A stretch of DNA of 64,000 bases from Porticoccus sp002390525 (GTDB taxonomy: Bacteria; Pseudomonadota; Gammaproteobacteria; Pseudomonadales; Porticoccaceae). The stretch is from positions 310,001 to 374,000 of the forward strand of contig OX044352.1 of assembly GCA_943846655.1 (NCBI GenBank), in the 5' to 3' direction. Both the position numbers and the translations under genes were made by a program. The notes under the pieces were generated by a model. That model made no database searches. It worked only from the letters and a program-made list of their open reading frames with translations, and was not told the DNA's origin. Positions 27,501 to 34,922 of the stretch are shown one piece after another; within the stretch, counting starts at the first letter, position 1, and each line of letters opens with the position of its first letter.

Positions 27501-28018
27501 TTAAACTCGTTATTTATATCTTGTTTAATATATCTCTCATAATGGTCATCAACGCATATTTTAGTTCTCTTATCAGTTGAACCGGCTCTCACAATTTGAA
27601 ATAAATCGTCTATCATTCCAATAAGACCCATTTTCATACCTTGTTCGGGATGATAGATGCGACTAACGCCGGCAGATTCAAGAATATTGATTTCTTCAAG
27701 TGTGATGGTGCCGCCACCGCCGCCAAAAACTTTAATATGTTCTGCCCCATATTCTTTTAGTAAATCCAATAAGTATGTGAAGTATTCCATATGCCCACCC
27801 TGATAGGAGCTTATGGCGATAGCGTCGACATCCTCCTGAATAGCGGCACGAACGACCTCACATACACTTCTGTTGTGGCCTAAATGAACTACTTCGGCAC
27901 CCTTTGATTGAATTAATCTTCGAATCACATTTATAGCAGCATCATGCCCATCAAAAAGAGAGGCAGCTGTAACAAAACGAAGTGTTCTAGAGGTTTCGTT
28001 TTCTTTTTTTCCAACCAT
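24563..28018 (-). CDS. icmF: Fused isobutyryl-CoA mutase IcmF (B12 domain, G-protein chaperone, mutase)
   Basis: Adenosylcobalamin-dependent carbon-skeleton mutase that interconverts isobutyryl-CoA and butyryl-CoA, carrying its own GTPase chaperone. Seen: 1151 residues. The B12 domain (about 10-145) has the ligand motif DGHDAA (23-28) and SSYQGGH. The MeaI-like G domain has Walker A GTGGAGKSS near 212. The C-terminal mutase half contains YPYTAGVFSYRR and FAGEGTPEKTNRRFHY, the arrangement of IcmF rather than methylmalonyl-CoA mutase. ATG 28018 is preferred over GTG 28027. Other acyl-CoAs are possible substrates. Its cofactor could come from the btu/cobO genes at 33165-38514. Confidence 0.94.
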   Translation of the reverse strand: MVGKKENETSRTLRFVTAASLFDGHDAAINVIRRLIQSKGAEVVHLGHNRSVCEVVRAAIQEDVDAIAISSYQGGHMEYFTYLLDLLKEYGAEHIKVFGGGGGTITLEEINILESAGVSRIYHPEQGMKMGLIGMIDDLFQIVRAGSTDKRTKICVDDHYERYIKQDINNEFKISQTISAIENRVIPADTLNELKTKWKEFICETPVIGITGTGGAGKSSVIDELLERFLRNRPDIRIAVLAVDPTRRKTGGALLGDRIRMNSLSSPKIFMRSMATRRQHLATNEVLEDISIYLRSVGYDLILIETAGIGQSDSQIVDFVDLSIYIMTGDYGAATQLEKIDMVDYADIVILNKYEKRGSADALRDIRKQWRRNHNKFDLLDTEIPVYPVIANQFNDPGLSYAFYNLCRLIARKKKLDKKVWVPKKDSTFIHSKSIALIPENRVRYLSDISENGRQICKKNKAQSELASEAYQAYSMLKKLKDEMLPSPLEKYSESQLIQKNSDKTLSKLRATYQYAITKMTMESKKIIHEWTERKSAVESDKYSYSVRGKDIKGDNYTTSLSQLKIPKVAAPKYRDWGEILKFLLSENLPGNYPYTAGVFSYRRIGEDPSRMFAGEGTPEKTNRRFHYVSSGLPAIRLSTAFDSVTLYGADPDVRPDIWGKIGNSGVSIATLDDMKKLYSGFDLCSSKTSVSMTINGPAPMILAFFMNAVIDQQVEIYLKENDLWAEAELKIQNFFKGKERPTYKGKLPDGHNQLGLALLGITGDRLVEGKIYSKIKEVALTSVRGTVQADILKEDQAQNTCIFSTNFAMRMMGDVQEYFIKNKISNYYSVSVSGYHIAEAGANPISQLAFTLSNGFTLVEYYLSRGMKIDDFVSNFSFFFSNGMDPEYAVMGRVARRIWARAMKERYDASPRSQMLKYHIQTSGRSLHAQEMSFNDIRTTLQALYAIFDNTNSLHTNAYDEAITTPTSESVRRAMAIQLIINREFGLNFCENPWQGSFVVEQLTDLLEEAVYDEFDRISERGGVLGAMETMYQRGKIQEESMVYEHKKYDGSLPLIGINTFLPNEEEKEIIEGRELARSDDKEKQLQVDALKAYVILNKDVAEESIANLKLAALNQENIFSCLMEAAKFNSLGQLSSALYEIGGLYRRNM

Positions 28019-28074
28019 ATTAACCACTTATTTTGTATAAATTACCTAACGCCTCACTACAGGCATTGACATTG

Positions 28075-28308
28075 TTATTTCTCAATCGTTTCTATTATAA
28101 AATTAAGTTTATTAAGAAAAAATATCACTCTTGATCCATTAAAAGCCTTTGCAGGTTTTGCTGGACTAAGGGGCATATTTTTATTTTTACGTAGTCTTGA
28201 AATATCATAACCACTTGAAGCAGGTAAATCCTGAGTTGAAATCATTTTTGAAGTCCATCGCGATTGAATATAGTTCTTAGTTTCGTTGAAAGTTGCAGAG
28301 TCGTCAAT
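28075..28308 (-). pseudogene. Unidentified gene fragment, possibly helix-turn-helix protein C-terminus
   Basis: Seen: about 77 codons open on the minus strand between two stops, in an otherwise empty 542-base gap (28028-28569). The only usable ATG is at 28245. The text reads like real protein (TSKMISTQDLPASSGYDIS, then SPAKPAKAFNGSRVIFFLNK). The spacing faintly recalls AlpA/excisionase-type DNA-binding proteins. It stops abruptly next to the repeat at 28319, as if truncated. I do not recognise the family; it could also be chance or a short real gene. Confidence 0.3.
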
Positions 28309-28318
28309 TTAAAAAGAA

Positions 28319-28338
28319 CCCCTACCTGAAACTGGCAA
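28319..28338. repeat. 20-bp direct repeat, copy 1
   Basis: Seen: CCCCTACCTGAAACTGGCAA, matching copy 2 at 28393-28412 in 19 of 20 bases, 74 bases apart start to start. Both copies are preceded by AGAA. The other strand reads as TTGCCAGTTTCAGG followed by TAGGGG. Possibly repeated binding sites at one end of a lost mobile element. Confidence 0.6.
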
Positions 28339-28392
28339 ACTAAATCTAATCTATAAACATCTAAATTATCAAAAGAAACTATCACGCAGAAG

Positions 28393-28412
28393 CCCCTACC
28401 TGAAACTGACAA
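28393..28412. repeat. 20-bp direct repeat, copy 2
   Basis: Seen: CCCCTACCTGAAACTGACAA; differs from copy 1 only at base 17. Nothing else in the gap repeats. The remaining part, 28413-28569, holds the presumed ettA promoter. Confidence 0.6.
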
Positions 28413-28486
28413 TATTGTGTTTACTTAACAGGTGCTTTCAAAAAAAGAGCGGTTATATCGTTATAAAAAGTTAGGTTGTATAATCA

Positions 28487-28514
28487 GTCACAGAAATAAT
28501 AAAAGCTTTATAAT
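28487..28514 (+). promoter_or_regulatory. Possible sigma-70 promoter of ettA
   Basis: Seen: TATAAT at 28509-28514 with GTCACA (4 of 6 matches to the -35 consensus) at 28487-28492, a 16-base spacer. A second TATAAT at 28479-28484 has no visible -35. The -35 match is weak. Confidence 0.35.
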
Positions 28515-28569
28515 AGTGGTCAGTCTTAATTTATTGACTATTGATATCAAATAATAAAGGGGTTATAGC

Positions 28570-30234
28570 GTGGCGCAGTATGTTTACACAATGAATCGAG
28601 TAAGTAAGATTGTGCCGCCTAAGCGTGAGATTCTGAAAGATATCTCTTTGTCATTTTTTCCTGGAGCTAAAATTGGCGTGCTTGGTTTAAATGGGTCAGG
28701 TAAATCATCTCTTCTAAATATCATGTCAGGGCTTGATACGGATATTCAGGGCGAAGCTACGCCAATGCCAAATATTAAAATAGGCTACCTCTGTCAAGAA
28801 CCCTATCTTAATAATGATAAAAATGTGCGTGAAAATGTTGAGGAAGGTATTCTAGAAGCAGTAGAGGCTCTAAAAGAGCTTGAGCAAATCTATGTTGATT
28901 ATGCTGAGCCAGATGCAGACTTTGATAAGCTTGCCAAACGACAAGGGCAATTAGAGGATATCATTGAACACTGGGATGCACATAATATAGATAGCCAACT
29001 AAGTATTGCAGCTGATGCCTTAAGACTTCCACCCTGGGATTCAGATGTATCGTTACTATCAGGTGGTGAAAGAAGGAGAGTTGCATTATGTAAACTGCTT
29101 ATTTCTAAACCCGACATGATATTGCTTGATGAGCCCACAAACCATTTGGATGCAGAATCTGTATATTGGTTAGAAAAATTTCTAGAAGAATTTTCAGGTA
29201 CTGTTGTTGCTGTAACTCATGATAGATACTTTCTTGATAATGTTGCTGGTTGGATTTTGGAGCTTGATAGAGGCCATGGTATACCTTATGAGGGCAACTA
29301 CACAAACTGGCTTGAAACAAAAGAAGCGCGACTTGATATAGAAAAAAAACAAGAAGATGCTCGTCAGCGTACAATAAAAAACGAATTGGAATGGGTGAGG
29401 CAGAATCCAAAAGGCCGTCATACTAAAAATAAAGCTCGATTAGCTCGTTTTGAAGAAATGAATTCGCAAGAGTTTCAGAGTCGTAATGAAACAAACGAAA
29501 TCTATATACCCCCGGGCCCTAGGCTTGGGGAAAATGTTATTTCTTTTGATAATGTAAGCAAGAGTTTTGGTGACCAACTATTAATCGATAATTTATCTCT
29601 TAAAATTCCCAAGGGATCAATTGTTGGTGTAGTTGGAGGAAATGGTGCTGGAAAATCTACACTTTTTAAAATGATCTGTGGTTTAGAAGATCCTGACAGC
29701 GGTAATATTTCTATTGGTGAAACAGTTAAGCTCGCATTTGTTGATCAAAGCAGAGAAAATCTTGATGACAACCAGAGTGTATGGGAGGCGATCTCAGATA
29801 AAAAAGATATACTAAAAATTGGAAATTACGAAATATCTTCAAGGGCATATGCTGGAAGGTTTAACTTTAAAGGCAATGATCAACAAAAAAAAGTTATGGA
29901 GTTATCTGGCGGTGAGAGAGGCAGGTTACATCTAGGAATAACTCTAAAACAAGGAGCCAATGTATTACTATTAGATGAACCCTCAAATGATTTAGATATT
30001 GAAACACTTAGAGCGTTAGAAGAGGCTATCCAAAATTTTCCCGGCTGTGTTCTTGTTATATCACATGACCGTTGGTTTTTAGACAGAATTTCAACACATA
30101 TCTTAGCCTATGAAGGTAACAGTGAGATCAAATTTTTTGAGGGGAATTATAGTGAATACCACGAGGATCGTAGCAAACAAAAAGGCTCTGAATCAGAGCC
30201 TAAACGGATAAAGTATAAGAGATTGAAACGGTAA
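28570..30234 (+). CDS. ettA: Energy-dependent translational throttle protein EttA (ABC-F)
   Basis: ABC-F ATPase that binds the ribosomal E site and gates entry into elongation according to ATP/ADP ratio. Seen: 554 residues, opening AQYVYTMNRVSKIVPPKRE like the enteric protein. There are two ABC cassettes (Walker A GLNGSGKSS and GGNGAGKST), signatures LSGGERRR and LSGGERGR, and a charged linker near 240-300. There are no membrane segments. The start is GTG at 28570 with GGGG upstream. The last codons form a perfect hairpin (30184-30200). Confidence 0.96.
   Translation: MAQYVYTMNRVSKIVPPKREILKDISLSFFPGAKIGVLGLNGSGKSSLLNIMSGLDTDIQGEATPMPNIKIGYLCQEPYLNNDKNVRENVEEGILEAVEALKELEQIYVDYAEPDADFDKLAKRQGQLEDIIEHWDAHNIDSQLSIAADALRLPPWDSDVSLLSGGERRRVALCKLLISKPDMILLDEPTNHLDAESVYWLEKFLEEFSGTVVAVTHDRYFLDNVAGWILELDRGHGIPYEGNYTNWLETKEARLDIEKKQEDARQRTIKNELEWVRQNPKGRHTKNKARLARFEEMNSQEFQSRNETNEIYIPPGPRLGENVISFDNVSKSFGDQLLIDNLSLKIPKGSIVGVVGGNGAGKSTLFKMICGLEDPDSGNISIGETVKLAFVDQSRENLDDNQSVWEAISDKKDILKIGNYEISSRAYAGRFNFKGNDQQKKVMELSGGERGRLHLGITLKQGANVLLLDEPSNDLDIETLRALEEAIQNFPGCVLVISHDRWFLDRISTHILAYEGNSEIKFFEGNYSEYHEDRSKQKGSESEPKRIKYKRLKR
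30184..30200. repeat. Inverted repeat inside the 3' end of ettA
   Basis: Seen: GGCTCTGA, one spacer base, TCAGAGCC: eight perfect pairs possible, 34 bases before the ettA stop codon. No T run follows. It may mark a transcript end or an mRNA-stabilising structure for the convergent ettA / HA-domain pair. Confidence 0.45.
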
Positions 30235-30255
30235 AATAATTTTTATTGAAAGATA

Positions 30256-30972
30256 CTAATCATTTTTTCTGTAAAGATGTAAATGTAATGGCTCTCCTGA
30301 TTCAGGAGTCCAATCAAATCCTACTGAATCTAGCTTCAGCATCTTTTCTTCGGTCAACCAACTGTAAACCATATCTATGCGCTGTTTAATCACCCACTGG
30401 CCTAAAGCTAACTCACCCGTTATTGACTCTTCATCAGTCACATAATCACTTGGGACTAAACAATCGCCATGTTCTTGCTTATATAGCTCTAAAGCAGCAA
30501 AGGCTCTTTTCCAATCATACTCGCGAAGATCCCAAACATAATCTACCGTGCAAAGTCTTTGATATTTTTCTCTTGGATAATTACCCTCTGTAAGCCTTTG
30601 GGCTCTGGCAAAATCACCCAACTCATAATGCTCACCTTCTGTAAGATAATTTTCGGGAACTAAACTATCGCCAAATTGTTCTCTATATTTTTGTAATTCG
30701 GCAAAACCTTTTTCCCAATGAGGCTCATGTGGATCCCATACAAATTTTAATTCATCCAATCGATTAATTTGATCTTCTGTTAAAAGTCCATTAGCTCGAT
30801 CTTGGCGTAATTTAAGCAGCCAAAAACCTAATGTGAACCCGTCGTCAGTTGAATAAAATTGAGGCACTAAGGTATTAGTATGCTCCTTTTTATAATCCGC
30901 TAAATGCTGATAAGCCTCATCCCATGGTGTACTTTCTGTTTCTTTTAATTTTTGAGCTAAATCTTTATACAT
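30256..30972 (-). CDS. Stand-alone protein of three helicase-associated (HA) domains
   Basis: Function unknown. Seen: 238 residues made almost wholly of three repeats at about 17-75, 78-145 and 149-222. Each has the pattern W(D/E/K)xAFxxLxxYKxEHGDxLVPxxYxTxx, then a helix and a closing VWD or FDW. This is the helicase-associated domain usually found in tandem at the C-termini of some helicases and in large repeat proteins. Here there is no helicase part. The domain is presumed to bind nucleic acid, but the protein is acidic. It converges on ettA with a 21-base gap and is divergent from the DUF1456 gene. Confidence 0.72.
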   Translation of the reverse strand: MYKDLAQKLKETESTPWDEAYQHLADYKKEHTNTLVPQFYSTDDGFTLGFWLLKLRQDRANGLLTEDQINRLDELKFVWDPHEPHWEKGFAELQKYREQFGDSLVPENYLTEGEHYELGDFARAQRLTEGNYPREKYQRLCTVDYVWDLREYDWKRAFAALELYKQEHGDCLVPSDYVTDEESITGELALGQWVIKQRIDMVYSWLTEEKMLKLDSVGFDWTPESGEPLHLHLYRKND

Positions 30973-31137
30973 AATCTTTTTCTTCTTAGTTATTACTTAA
31001 TGCTGATAAAATTTAAAGATTTAATATACATTAACGGCTGTTAAATATATATCATTCGTTATTGTAACTGTAATTTAAGTTTACCAGCAAAATTATTGGT
31101 ATTCGACATTTTTTTGAGGGGGCTAGGAGATAAATTT

Positions 31138-31659
31138 ATGACAAATAATGATGTATTACGTCGTATTCGTTATATCCTTGATTATGACGATGAAAAAATG
31201 CTTATTATTTCTAGCCTAGGAGGCAAGACTATATCCGTTGATGACTTAATTAAAAAATTGAAGAAAAGTACTGAATCAGATTTTTTAAATTGTAGTGACA
31301 GCTATCTTGCTGCATTCCTTAACGGTTTAATTATTGAGAAAAGAGGGAAAAAAGAAGGCTTACAGCCCTTGCCTGAAAAAAAATTAAATAACAATATGAT
31401 ATTCACTAAGCTAAAAATTGCGTTTCATTTGAAATCGGATGATATTTTAGAAATACTCAGTTTAGCAGATTTTGAATTAAGTTCGCACGAACTAAGTTCT
31501 TTCTTTCGGAAAAGAACCCACAAAAATTATAGAGAGTGCAAAGATCAGGTTTTAAGATATTTTCTTAAAGGACTGCAGCTAAAATACAGAAACCCAGATG
31601 CTAAGATGGATAAACTTAAAAACTCGGTTTGGAAATCCCTATCTGCTCAGGGAAAATAA
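31138..31659 (+). CDS. yehS: DUF1456 protein (YehS family)
   Basis: Function unknown. Seen: 173 residues with two copies of the DUF1456 helical unit: TNNDVLRRIRYILDYDDEKML at the start, and FTKLKIAFHLKSDDILEIL near residue 90, each followed by an SxxExxxFxR-type segment. The start at 31138 is supported by AGGAGA at 31125-31130; the open frame extends 14 codons upstream without a better start. Its 3' end is immediately followed by the sigma-54 promoter of amt, at 31669. Confidence 0.85.
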   Translation: MTNNDVLRRIRYILDYDDEKMLIISSLGGKTISVDDLIKKLKKSTESDFLNCSDSYLAAFLNGLIIEKRGKKEGLQPLPEKKLNNNMIFTKLKIAFHLKSDDILEILSLADFELSSHELSSFFRKRTHKNYRECKDQVLRYFLKGLQLKYRNPDAKMDKLKNSVWKSLSAQGK

Positions 31660-31668
31660 TCATCTCAA

Positions 31669-31685
31669 TGGCATAATTCTTGCAT
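31669..31685 (+). promoter_or_regulatory. Sigma-54 promoter of amt
   Basis: Seen: TGGCATAATTCTTGCAT, with GG at 31670-31671 and GC at 31682-31683 exactly 10 bases apart, 9 bases after the yehS stop. Transcription would start near 31695, leaving a leader of about 110 bases. Known: ammonium transporter genes are classic NtrC/sigma-54 targets. Confidence 0.75.
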
Positions 31686-31753
31686 CATTAAAATAAAAAG
31701 ATAGATTATTAACACTAAGATACGTAAATTAACTAATATTTGATCTAAATCAG

Positions 31754-31778
31754 TGCACCTTGAATGTAAGAATGCACC
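31754..31778 (+). promoter_or_regulatory. Two direct TGCACC motifs in the amt leader (NtrC-like half-sites)
   Basis: Seen: TGCACC at 31754-31759 and again at 31773-31778, 19 bases apart, in the leader downstream of the predicted start of transcription. Their right halves match the NtrC palindrome poorly. No better NtrC site is visible in the yehS end upstream. Sigma-54 enhancers can act from downstream. Confidence 0.4.
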
Positions 31779-31804
31779 AATATTGCTCAATAGGATTATA
31801 TGTC

Positions 31805-33115
31805 ATGCTAAAACGGTTAAACCAAAAATATAGATTAACATGGTCTTTACTTACTCTGATAATTCCTAGTTTAGGGTATGCAGACTCACTAAACGGTGCC
31901 AATACAGCATGGATTATAACTGCTACCGCACTAGTGTTATTTATGACTATTCCTGGTCTCTCACTTTTTTACAGTGGCTTGGTTCGTGTAAAAAATGTCC
32001 TCTCTGTGTTAATGCAATGCTTCGCTATAACATGTGTATCCTCAGTTATTTGGTTAATTTGTGGTTATAGTCTTGCATTTGGTGACGGTGGCTCACTCAA
32101 TTCTTTTATCGGAAACCTCAATAATGTCATGCTCGCTAATGTTTTTGAAGATACTTTAAGCGGTGATATACCCGAATCTGTTTTCGTGATGTTTCAAATG
32201 ACATTCGCCGTAATAACGCCAGCATTAATTGTTGGAGCTTTTGCTGAAAGGATTAAATTTTCTGCAGTATTAATTTTTAGTAGCGTATGGTTAATTTTAG
32301 TTTATGTACCTATCACACACTGGGTTTGGGGTGGAGGCTGGCTAATGCAGCTAGGCCTCCTGGATTTCGCTGGTGGAACAGTCGTACACATAACAGCTGG
32401 CACGGCTGCTTTAGTAGCAGCATTAGTTATTGGTAACAGAAGAGGTTTTCAGCAACAGCCCATGACACCGCATAACTTAACACTTACTGTTATTGGGGCT
32501 GGAATGTTGTGGGTAGGGTGGTTTGGATTTAATGCTGGATCAGCATTGGCGGCCAACGGGGATGCTGGAATGGCAATGCTTGTAACTCACATATCTGCAG
32601 CAACAGCATCTCTAGCTTGGATGATGATGGAGTGGTTGAAGCATGGGAAACCATCCGTATTAGGCATTGTGACCGGCATGGTCGCAGGACTTGGGACTAT
32701 AACACCAGCTTCAGGTTTTGTGGGTCCTGGTGGAGCTTTAGCTATTGGATTTTCAGCAGGAATTGTTTGTTACTATGCAACACAATTAATAAAACAAACG
32801 CTTAAAATCGATGATTCATTGGACGTTTTTCCTGTACACGGGGTAGGTGGCATATTAGGAACAATTTTAGGTGGATTTTTTATCTCAAGTGAACTCGGAG
32901 TTTTTAGTGGTCAGGGTCTTTCCGAAGGCGTCACGATAATGAGTCAATTAAGCATCCAAATGATTGGTGTGGTAAGTACTTTTTGTTATACCGCTGTCGT
33001 TACTTACATTATACTCAAAATCATTGACGCTACATTAGGTCTTCGTACATCAAAAGATGATGAAGATTATGGTCTTGATGTAACTCAGCATAATGAACGT
33101 GGTTATGACCTATAA
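31805..33115 (+). CDS. amtB: Ammonium transporter Amt
   Basis: Trimeric inner-membrane channel for ammonium uptake. Seen: 436 residues from the ATG at 31805 (AGGA at 31792-31795). A cleavable signal peptide ending GYA is followed by about 11 membrane helices. The pore His pair lies in HITAGTAALVAAL and DVFPVHGVGGILG, and the Phe gate region is near FQMTFAVITPALIVGAFAER. The C-terminal tail resembles the PII-binding region. No glnK lies beside it, unlike the usual glnK-amtB pair, so its PII partner must be elsewhere. Confidence 0.94.
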   Translation: MLKRLNQKYRLTWSLLTLIIPSLGYADSLNGANTAWIITATALVLFMTIPGLSLFYSGLVRVKNVLSVLMQCFAITCVSSVIWLICGYSLAFGDGGSLNSFIGNLNNVMLANVFEDTLSGDIPESVFVMFQMTFAVITPALIVGAFAERIKFSAVLIFSSVWLILVYVPITHWVWGGGWLMQLGLLDFAGGTVVHITAGTAALVAALVIGNRRGFQQQPMTPHNLTLTVIGAGMLWVGWFGFNAGSALAANGDAGMAMLVTHISAATASLAWMMMEWLKHGKPSVLGIVTGMVAGLGTITPASGFVGPGGALAIGFSAGIVCYYATQLIKQTLKIDDSLDVFPVHGVGGILGTILGGFFISSELGVFSGQGLSEGVTIMSQLSIQMIGVVSTFCYTAVVTYIILKIIDATLGLRTSKDDEDYGLDVTQHNERGYDL

Positions 33116-33148
33116 TTCCTGCAGATAGACATATACAGCCAGGAAATT

Positions 33149-33184
33149 AGGTAGTCGCTTAACTCTACCTGTTTTCTTGTTTTC
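33149..33184 (+). terminator. Probable intrinsic terminator of amt
   Basis: Seen: AGGTAG at 33149-33154 pairs with CTACCT at 33165-33170 around a 10-base loop, followed by GTTTTCTTGTTTT. The hairpin overlaps the stop codon of the convergent btuF. The short stem makes the call moderate. Confidence 0.45.
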
Positions 33185-34070
33185 GAGATCTTTCTAGATA
33201 GTTACACATTTTTTCTGTACCTTCTATAATTCTTGGTCCATGTCTTACCAGTAAATCTGGATCTATGAAATATACTTGTTTATCTTTAACAGCCCTTATT
33301 GAAGCTCTATTTGCCCACCCACTTAACCATTTTTCTTCATTTTCTTTTTTAGTTCCCGCTATGATAACTTGAGGGTCAGATCTCACTAATGATTCCAAAC
33401 TGACCTTTAACGCTTTGGGTATAGCTTTTGAAAAAATATTAAACCCTCCACATAATTCAATGACATCAGAAATTAAGTGTCGCCCACTAACTGTCATAAT
33501 TGGATTATCTGAGAGCTGATAAAAGACACTCATTTTTCGCTTATCACTATAATTTTCTTTCAGTTGACTCAATCTATTGATAAATTTATTTGCCTCATTT
33601 TCACCTTTATCCTTAGCACCCAATAATATTCCAAGCTTTCGAATTGTTGCAGCTACTCCTTCGAGTTTATCAGGTTCTGAGACATAAACAGAAAATCCCA
33701 AAGTCTTTAGTTTATGTATTGCTTCTGAGCCATTACCGGAACCCCAAGCAAGAATAAGATCAGGCTGAATTTGTGCTATAGACTCGTAGCTAATTGTATT
33801 ATGTGAGCCTACACGAGGAATTTTTTTTGCTGCCTCTGGGTAATTACTAAAACTCATTACCCCTACCAATTTCTCTCCTTGATCTATCGCAAAAACTAGT
33901 TCTGTAAGATGCGGAGAAAGACTAATTACCCGCTGTGCTGGCTTTGCTAAAACAATCTCACTTCCCATATCATCAGTAATAGTTAGTCCAGTAACTGGAT
34001 ATGATAAAAGAATTGCGTTTACTCCAAAAATTATTAGGAAATTCAACCATTGGATCAATTTCTTGTTCAT
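33165..34070 (-). CDS. btuF: Vitamin B12 ABC transporter substrate-binding protein BtuF
   Basis: Periplasmic corrinoid-binding protein that delivers B12 to BtuCD. Seen: 301 residues from the ATG at 34070 (GGG-rich site upstream). N-terminal hydrophobic signal segment, then AQRVISLSPHLTELVFAI and VGVMSFSNYPEAAKKIPRVG, which are strong BtuF blocks of the periplasmic-binding domain. There is no lipobox Cys. It is the last gene of a btuB-cobO-btuC-btuD-btuF run on the minus strand. Iron-chelate binding proteins share the fold; the sequence blocks and operon favour B12. Confidence 0.9.
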   Translation of the reverse strand: MNKKLIQWLNFLIIFGVNAILLSYPVTGLTITDDMGSEIVLAKPAQRVISLSPHLTELVFAIDQGEKLVGVMSFSNYPEAAKKIPRVGSHNTISYESIAQIQPDLILAWGSGNGSEAIHKLKTLGFSVYVSEPDKLEGVAATIRKLGILLGAKDKGENEANKFINRLSQLKENYSDKRKMSVFYQLSDNPIMTVSGRHLISDVIELCGGFNIFSKAIPKALKVSLESLVRSDPQVIIAGTKKENEEKWLSGWANRASIRAVKDKQVYFIDPDLLVRHGPRIIEGTEKMCNYLERSRKQENR

Positions 34071-34131
34071 TTGTAAGCCCTTAACTATCAACAATAAATA
34101 TAAGTTAATAAATTACTGGTAGGAACCTCAT

Positions 34132-34917
34132 CTAGATAACGATAAGAAGTTTTTTATTCTCAGGATTTTCTTGAACTTTTACTCGTACACCAAAAACCTG
34201 CTCTATATTTTCTGCAGTAAAAACCTCTTTTGGTAAACCAGTTTTTACTGGTTTACCGCACTCCATCATTATGACCTGATCAGAGCATTTGGCTGCTAAA
34301 TTTAAATCATGCATAACCAATAAAATACCTACACCCCTAGAAGAAAAACTACTGACTATCTCCAGTGTTAATTGCTGGTGAGCCAAGTCAAAAGAAGAAG
34401 TTGGTTCATCTAAAAGCAAAAATCGATCAGTATGATCCTTTTGTTTTGTATCTAGGTCCCATATTTGGGCCAGACTTCTAGCTAAATGTATACGTTGTTT
34501 TTCCCCGCCCGATAACTGAGTATATTGACGATTCGCTAGATAAGTTGCATCTACAATTTTTAAAGCAGTAGCTACAATCTCATCATCTCTTATTGAACCA
34601 GTATCATGAGGAGTTCTGGCTAATAGAACAACTTCCTCAGCAGTAAAAGGGAAATCTAACGAAGAGTGCTGTGTTAGAACCGATAAAGATTTTGCTCTAT
34701 CAATAGGATCCCAATTATTAATATCTTTCCCATTAAATATTATAGAGCCAGATGTCGGTGAAATATCATTCGATAAGCAACGAAGTAGGGACGTTTTACC
34801 TGCTCCATTCGGGCCAACTATTGTTGTAATTTTTCCTGGCAAAATAGAAACATTAACGTCTCGCAACAAAAAGACCCCAGAACAATTAAGTGATAATTTT
34901 TCGGCTACAAGGGACAT
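34132..34917 (-). CDS. btuD: Vitamin B12 ABC transporter ATP-binding protein BtuD
   Basis: ATPase of the inner-membrane corrinoid importer. Seen: 261 residues. Walker A GPNGAGKTS near residue 38, Q-loop TQHSS, signature LSGGEKQRIHLARSL, Walker B FLLLDEPTS, and switch His in MHDLN. The start is ATG 34917, 5 bases after the btuC stop; the open frame continues 15 codons upstream into btuC but without support. This subfamily also serves hemin and siderophores. The riboswitch-led operon settles B12. Confidence 0.9.
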   Translation of the reverse strand: MSLVAEKLSLNCSGVFLLRDVNVSILPGKITTIVGPNGAGKTSLLRCLSNDISPTSGSIIFNGKDINNWDPIDRAKSLSVLTQHSSLDFPFTAEEVVLLARTPHDTGSIRDDEIVATALKIVDATYLANRQYTQLSGGEKQRIHLARSLAQIWDLDTKQKDHTDRFLLLDEPTSSFDLAHQQLTLEIVSSFSSRGVGILLVMHDLNLAAKCSDQVIMMECGKPVKTGLPKEVFTAENIEQVFGVRVKVQENPENKKLLIVI

Positions 34918-34922
34918 AAGTA

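Noticed and set aside
28319..28412. Two 20-mers could be taken for a minimal CRISPR array.
   Set aside because: There are only two copies, they are 54 bases apart end to start, the repeat is not palindromic, and no cas genes are present.
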